This document shows positions 57,498-61,022 of a DNA stretch of 61,022 bases, one piece after another (position 1 is the stretch's first letter; each line of letters begins with the position of its first letter). The position numbers were made by a program, and so were the translations under genes. The DNA is taken from assembly GCA_964486155.1 (NCBI GenBank), contig CAZAKQ010000003.1, positions 1 to 61,022 of the forward strand. The letters are read 5' to 3'. The stretch is from JAHITU01 sp964486155 (lineage in GTDB: Bacteria > Patescibacteriota > Minisyncoccia > Phycocordibacterales > UBA12079). Below the pieces are notes generated by a model, which saw only the letters and a list, made by a program, of their open reading frames with translations, ran no database searches and was not told the origin of the DNA.

Positions 57498-59276
57498 TTA
57501 ATCATTCTTCATCATCTTCAAAAACACATCTTGTGAAATATTCACTTTACCTTGAGACAACATTTTCTTTTTTCCTTTCTTTTGTTTTTCTCTTAATTTC
57601 ATTTTTCTAGTAATATCACCTCCATATAAATGACCCGTTACATCTTTCTTCAATGCGGATAATCTTTTAGAAGAAATAATTCTTCCACAAACCTTGGCTT
57701 GAATTTTAGTAACAAACATTTGTCTCGGTAGAATTTTATATAATTTATCAACAGACTTTTCAGCCTCCTCTTGCATTCTTCGTCTAGAAACAATTCTTGA
57801 AAAAGCTGGTACAATTTCTTCTGCTACTAAAATATCCATTCTAACTACATCAGCCAAACGATAATCCAACATTTCATAAGCCAAAGAAGCATATCCCGAT
57901 GAAGCGCTTTTTAAATTATCAAAGAAACCTCTCATCAATTCACGCAAAGGCATTTCAGCTGAAATAGATAAACGTCCATCTCCAAAATCTTCAGATCCTC
58001 CCATCTCTACTTCATGTTCATAAAATAATTGCATTATTTCTCCTAAATATTTAGAAGGTAACATTATTTTTAAAGAAATCCACGGCTCTAATATTTTTTC
58101 TTCTTCTCCATGTTCAGGAAAAAATACAGGTGAATAAATCATTTTTTTCCCTAATCCTTTGAAATAAACCTCGTACGAAATACTGGGATGTGTAACAATT
58201 AATTCAATTCCAAACTCCCTCTTTAATCTTTCTGTAATTATTTCTAAATGCAACATACCTAAAAAACCGCAACGAAATCCTCGTCCCAAAGCACCTGAGG
58301 TTTCTTCATCATGAGAAAAAGAAGCATCTGATAATTGCAATTTTCCTAAAGCTAATCGCAAAGAATTAAAATCATCTGAATTTTCAGGATAAATTGAAGC
58401 CCATACAACTGATTTAGGTTGTTTATAACCTCCTAACACAGGCAAAGAACTTTTAGATAAAGTAATTGTATCTCCAACCGATGCCACTCCAGGTTTTTTA
58501 ATTCCAGTTACTATATATCCAATTTCACCCATTTTTAAAGAATCTTTTGGAGTTTCATCAGGGGAAAAAGTCCCTACTTCTAGTGAATTAAATTTCTCCT
58601 TAGCTCCTCTAAAAATTAAAGGATTATTTTTAGAAATTTCTCCATCCATTACCCGAACATAAACAATAATTCCTCTATGAGTAGAATATTTAAAATCAAA
58701 AACCAAAGCTCTAAAATCGTCCTTAACTTCAACCTTAGGTTCAGATATTTTCTCTATAATCCCATCCAACAATTCAACTACTCCTTGCCCTGTTTTTCCA
58801 GAAGTCTCATAAATATCATTAATATCACAGTCTAATAATTTAGATACTTCTTCTTTTACATCACTTACCATAGCTAAAGGAGAATCAACTTTTGATAAGA
58901 CAGGAATAATAGGAATTTTTAAATCTTTAGCCATATTCAAAGTAGTTAAAGTCTGAGCTTGTACACCTTGAGTTGCATCAACCAACAAAACAGAACCTTC
59001 TACAGCTCTTAAAGCCCGAGAAACTTCATATGAAAAATCAATATGTCCAGGAGTATCAATCAAATTTAAAATATGTCCTTTATATTCCATTCGAACTGGT
59101 TGCATTTTTATAGTAATTCCTCGTTCTCGTTCTAATTCCATTGTATCCAACAATTGCTCTTTCATCTTTCTTTTTTCTATTGTATTAGTAATTTCAAGCA
59201 TACGATCAGCTAAGGTAGATTTACCATGATCTATATGAGCAATTATAGAAAAATTTCTTATATTTTTAATTTCCAT
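57498..59276 (-). CDS. lepA: Elongation factor 4 (LepA)
   Basis: A 592-aa ribosomal GTPase that acts on stalled or misplaced elongation complexes. G-domain: AHIDHGKSTLADRML, DTPGHIDF, SKVDSP. The domain order and C-terminal LepA-specific domain (KMKLREKQKKGKKKM near the end) are complete; length normal. No Shine-Dalgarno; TATGCT lies 12 nt before the ATG. It is followed on the same strand by nothing within 160 bp. Confidence 0.96.
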   Translation of the reverse strand: MEIKNIRNFSIIAHIDHGKSTLADRMLEITNTIEKRKMKEQLLDTMELERERGITIKMQPVRMEYKGHILNLIDTPGHIDFSYEVSRALRAVEGSVLLVDATQGVQAQTLTTLNMAKDLKIPIIPVLSKVDSPLAMVSDVKEEVSKLLDCDINDIYETSGKTGQGVVELLDGIIEKISEPKVEVKDDFRALVFDFKYSTHRGIIVYVRVMDGEISKNNPLIFRGAKEKFNSLEVGTFSPDETPKDSLKMGEIGYIVTGIKKPGVASVGDTITLSKSSLPVLGGYKQPKSVVWASIYPENSDDFNSLRLALGKLQLSDASFSHDEETSGALGRGFRCGFLGMLHLEIITERLKREFGIELIVTHPSISYEVYFKGLGKKMIYSPVFFPEHGEEEKILEPWISLKIMLPSKYLGEIMQLFYEHEVEMGGSEDFGDGRLSISAEMPLRELMRGFFDNLKSASSGYASLAYEMLDYRLADVVRMDILVAEEIVPAFSRIVSRRRMQEEAEKSVDKLYKILPRQMFVTKIQAKVCGRIISSKRLSALKKDVTGHLYGGDITRKMKLREKQKKGKKKMLSQGKVNISQDVFLKMMKND

Positions 59277-59332
59277 GAGTCGTAGTTTAGCATATTCTTT
59301 AAAGTAATAACACCAATTTACCTATGTTAAAC

Positions 59333-60964
59333 CTAGGCAACTAGACTTAAAGGGTTGCTCTTTTGGAAAAAATAAATATACAAAATCAAGAATAATCCCG
59401 AAAACCATAAAATCCAATCTCCCAAATAAGTATAAAAACTATTTTTTTCAACCAACTCAACTGGATAAGTTAAATAACCATTATCCAAATCTTCTGTCTT
59501 AGCAACTATAGAACCCTTATTATCTATAACTAACGAATGTCCATAATTACTAGATTGAATAAAATAACGATTAGTTTCTACTGCTCGGACTTTAGCAACT
59601 TTTTCCAATTGAGATAATAATAATTGAGATCCTCTAAAGGTAGCATAGGAGGCTGACAAACCCACCAATTCAGCTTTTTGAAATACTAAATCTTGAAATA
59701 AAATAGGAGAAAAAATTTCCGAACAAAATACAACTCCTATATTTGAATTATTATATAAACCTAGTCCGATTTCTTCTTGATTAGATTTTGTATATGATTT
59801 ATTTTTTTTAAAATAATCTATCCATTCTGACAACCCAAATACTTTCATCAACACCTTAATTAACTCAGGCATAGTTTCTCCGTTTTGAGCCAATAATTGT
59901 TTTTCATAAATATTATAATCTTGATTTTTAGTATTATAAAAATACATTTTTGATTTTGCTTTACCATAAGAATCTCGTACAAAAGCAGAGTCTATAATTA
60001 AAATCTCTTTTCCTGAAAAAAGATTATTATAAAAACTCTCGTCCTGTTCCTTTTTCATTAAATCTAAAACAAAATCAGTTCCTTCTGGAAAAAGAATGAT
60101 ATCTGTTTGGGGCTCTTTATTTTTTATAGCAAATAAAATATCTTTATAAATTTCATTTCTTTCTAATTTATTTTTATCATTATTTTCACTGGAAAAACTT
60201 AAAAATTTAGTTTGTAAAAGAGATACATTCAAAATTTTAGATTCCTCTAACTTTGAATTTAAAAAATTTGCATAAATTAAAATTATAAATATAAAAATAA
60301 TCAAAAAAATTAAGCTTTTATTTATTTTTAAAATATTTTTAATATTAAAATAATTTAAAGAGAAAATATTATTCCTATTTTTAAAAATAAAAAATAAAAT
60401 AGCATTTACAAAAACAACAATAAAAGATAATAAATAAACACCTCCCACTCCTGCTAATTGAATTAAAAAATTAGAATTAGCTAAATTGTACCCTAACAAA
60501 GCAAAAGTATAATGGGATCCTAAAAGAGATTCTGGAGAATAAGACCCTAAAGAGTAAATCCATATTCTTATAAATTCAAAAACAATCCATAAGGTTGAAA
60601 TTAAATAAACATCTTGAATCTTATTTGATTTCAATTTACAAAAAATTATAGCAAAAAATCCAAATACAAAACTTAAAACAAAAGGAATTAAAAACCAAGT
60701 TACCAAAACTATCAAAAAATTAAAAAACTCATTTTCTAATTTTATCCAAACTATAGGATAAGTACTCAATAACCAAAAAAATGCTCCGAAAAGATATACA
60801 AATCCTGACAAATAAGCATAGCCAAAAACTTTCTTTAAATTTTCGGTATTATAAATTAAATATAATAAAGGAATTAGAGCAAAAAAACTTACCCACCAAA
60901 AAAAATCTAAATTATAAGAAAGAATTAACAGACCCCCTGATAAAATAGATAAAAATAAATTCAT
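59333..60964 (-). CDS. lnt: Apolipoprotein N-acyltransferase
   Basis: A 543-aa membrane enzyme that adds the third acyl chain to lipoproteins. Six or more N-terminal membrane segments, then a carbon-nitrogen hydrolase domain with Glu in ILFPEGTDF, and Cys in VVFCSEIFSP where the catalytic Cys-x-E sits. The ending NRYFIQSSNYGHSLVIDNKG and a final membrane segment also fit. An expected central lysine could not be placed with confidence. The start is 58 bp from the window end. Confidence 0.9.
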   Translation of the reverse strand: MNLFLSILSGGLLILSYNLDFFWWVSFFALIPLLYLIYNTENLKKVFGYAYLSGFVYLFGAFFWLLSTYPIVWIKLENEFFNFLIVLVTWFLIPFVLSFVFGFFAIIFCKLKSNKIQDVYLISTLWIVFEFIRIWIYSLGSYSPESLLGSHYTFALLGYNLANSNFLIQLAGVGGVYLLSFIVVFVNAILFFIFKNRNNIFSLNYFNIKNILKINKSLIFLIIFIFIILIYANFLNSKLEESKILNVSLLQTKFLSFSSENNDKNKLERNEIYKDILFAIKNKEPQTDIILFPEGTDFVLDLMKKEQDESFYNNLFSGKEILIIDSAFVRDSYGKAKSKMYFYNTKNQDYNIYEKQLLAQNGETMPELIKVLMKVFGLSEWIDYFKKNKSYTKSNQEEIGLGLYNNSNIGVVFCSEIFSPILFQDLVFQKAELVGLSASYATFRGSQLLLSQLEKVAKVRAVETNRYFIQSSNYGHSLVIDNKGSIVAKTEDLDNGYLTYPVELVEKNSFYTYLGDWILWFSGLFLILYIYFFQKSNPLSLVA

Positions 60965-61022
60965 AAACTAAATCTCCTGATACCTAGGAACTAAATTAAT
61001 ATAAAAGGAAGATTGTGCTGTA

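Noticed and set aside
1..61022. Prophage, plasmid or IS element in the window
   Set aside because: No transposase, integrase, capsid, terminase or replication-initiator gene can be recognised; apart from tRNA-tail arrays and small repeats the content is chromosomal.

Overview
The window is AT-rich, densely coded bacterial DNA. It looks like a chromosome segment of a Candidate Phyla Radiation (Patescibacteria) organism, probably Parcubacteria-like; this is an inference from gene content and style, not a search result. Reasons: compact housekeeping genes (513-aa IF-2, 343-aa DnaX without its zinc module, 52-aa L33), DUF4446, RNHCP and Gmad2 domain proteins, a PIF1-like helicase, many small secreted or membrane proteins of unknown function, and a large share of apparently leaderless genes. 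There are no rRNAs, IS elements, phage genes or CRISPR arrays.

Layout. 1-3.6 kb: tRNA-Tyr with a decayed flank, then clpB. 3.6-7.5 kb: a protease-like protein without its catalytic His, a cysteine desulfurase and small membrane proteins. 7.5-10.8 kb: infB-rbfA followed by tRNA-Cys, Leu and Lys, rpmG (L33) and tRNA-Trp. 10.8-15 kb: PIF1-like helicase, an unrecognised structured RNA and argS, with an RNHCP gene diverging from argS. 15-19.9 kb: small unknown proteins, a Gmad2 protein, a VanY-type peptidase, a rhodanese and tRNA-Gln. 19.9-28.5 kb: dnaX, a membrane pair, rpmF-nusB/Nudix-rnc, a P-loop kinase and dnaE. 28.5-31.8 kb: a membrane-bound Nudix protein and a small signalling-like cluster (membrane HTH, HATPase, STAS-like). 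31.8-34.6 kb: tRNA-Glu followed by an array of partial tRNA tails carrying a 301-aa gene, then two SD-led small genes. 34.6-46.8 kb: envelope genes (murJ, O-antigen-ligase-like with TPRs, three exported surface proteins, mraY, D-Ala-D-Ala carboxypeptidase) plus scpA-scpB. 46.9-61 kb: small unknowns, rmuC, a second structured RNA, a P-type ATPase with a divergent HTH gene, YqeY, tRNA-Phe, tRNA-Arg, tag, a glutaredoxin-like protein, an FtsB-like protein, lepA and lnt.

The most unusual feature is a family of foldback elements attached to tRNA genes. Downstream of tRNA-Tyr, Cys, Leu, Glu and Phe the 3' end of that particular tRNA (T-arm, acceptor stem and a few flanking bases) recurs. The order is direct tail, terminator-like hairpin, inverted tail, AT-stem hairpins, direct tail. 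At tRNA-Glu this is repeated several times over about 1.9 kb and brackets a 301-aa gene, like a cassette array or serial integration scar that uses tRNA ends as sites.

Other points: two independent ncRNA candidates with clear promoters and terminators; a split between leaderless housekeeping genes and Shine-Dalgarno-led small unknown genes; reading-frame breaks in poly-A runs; dispersed GC-rich palindromes, some inside coding sequence; a MITE-like 90-bp repeat; and recombining paralogous surface proteins.
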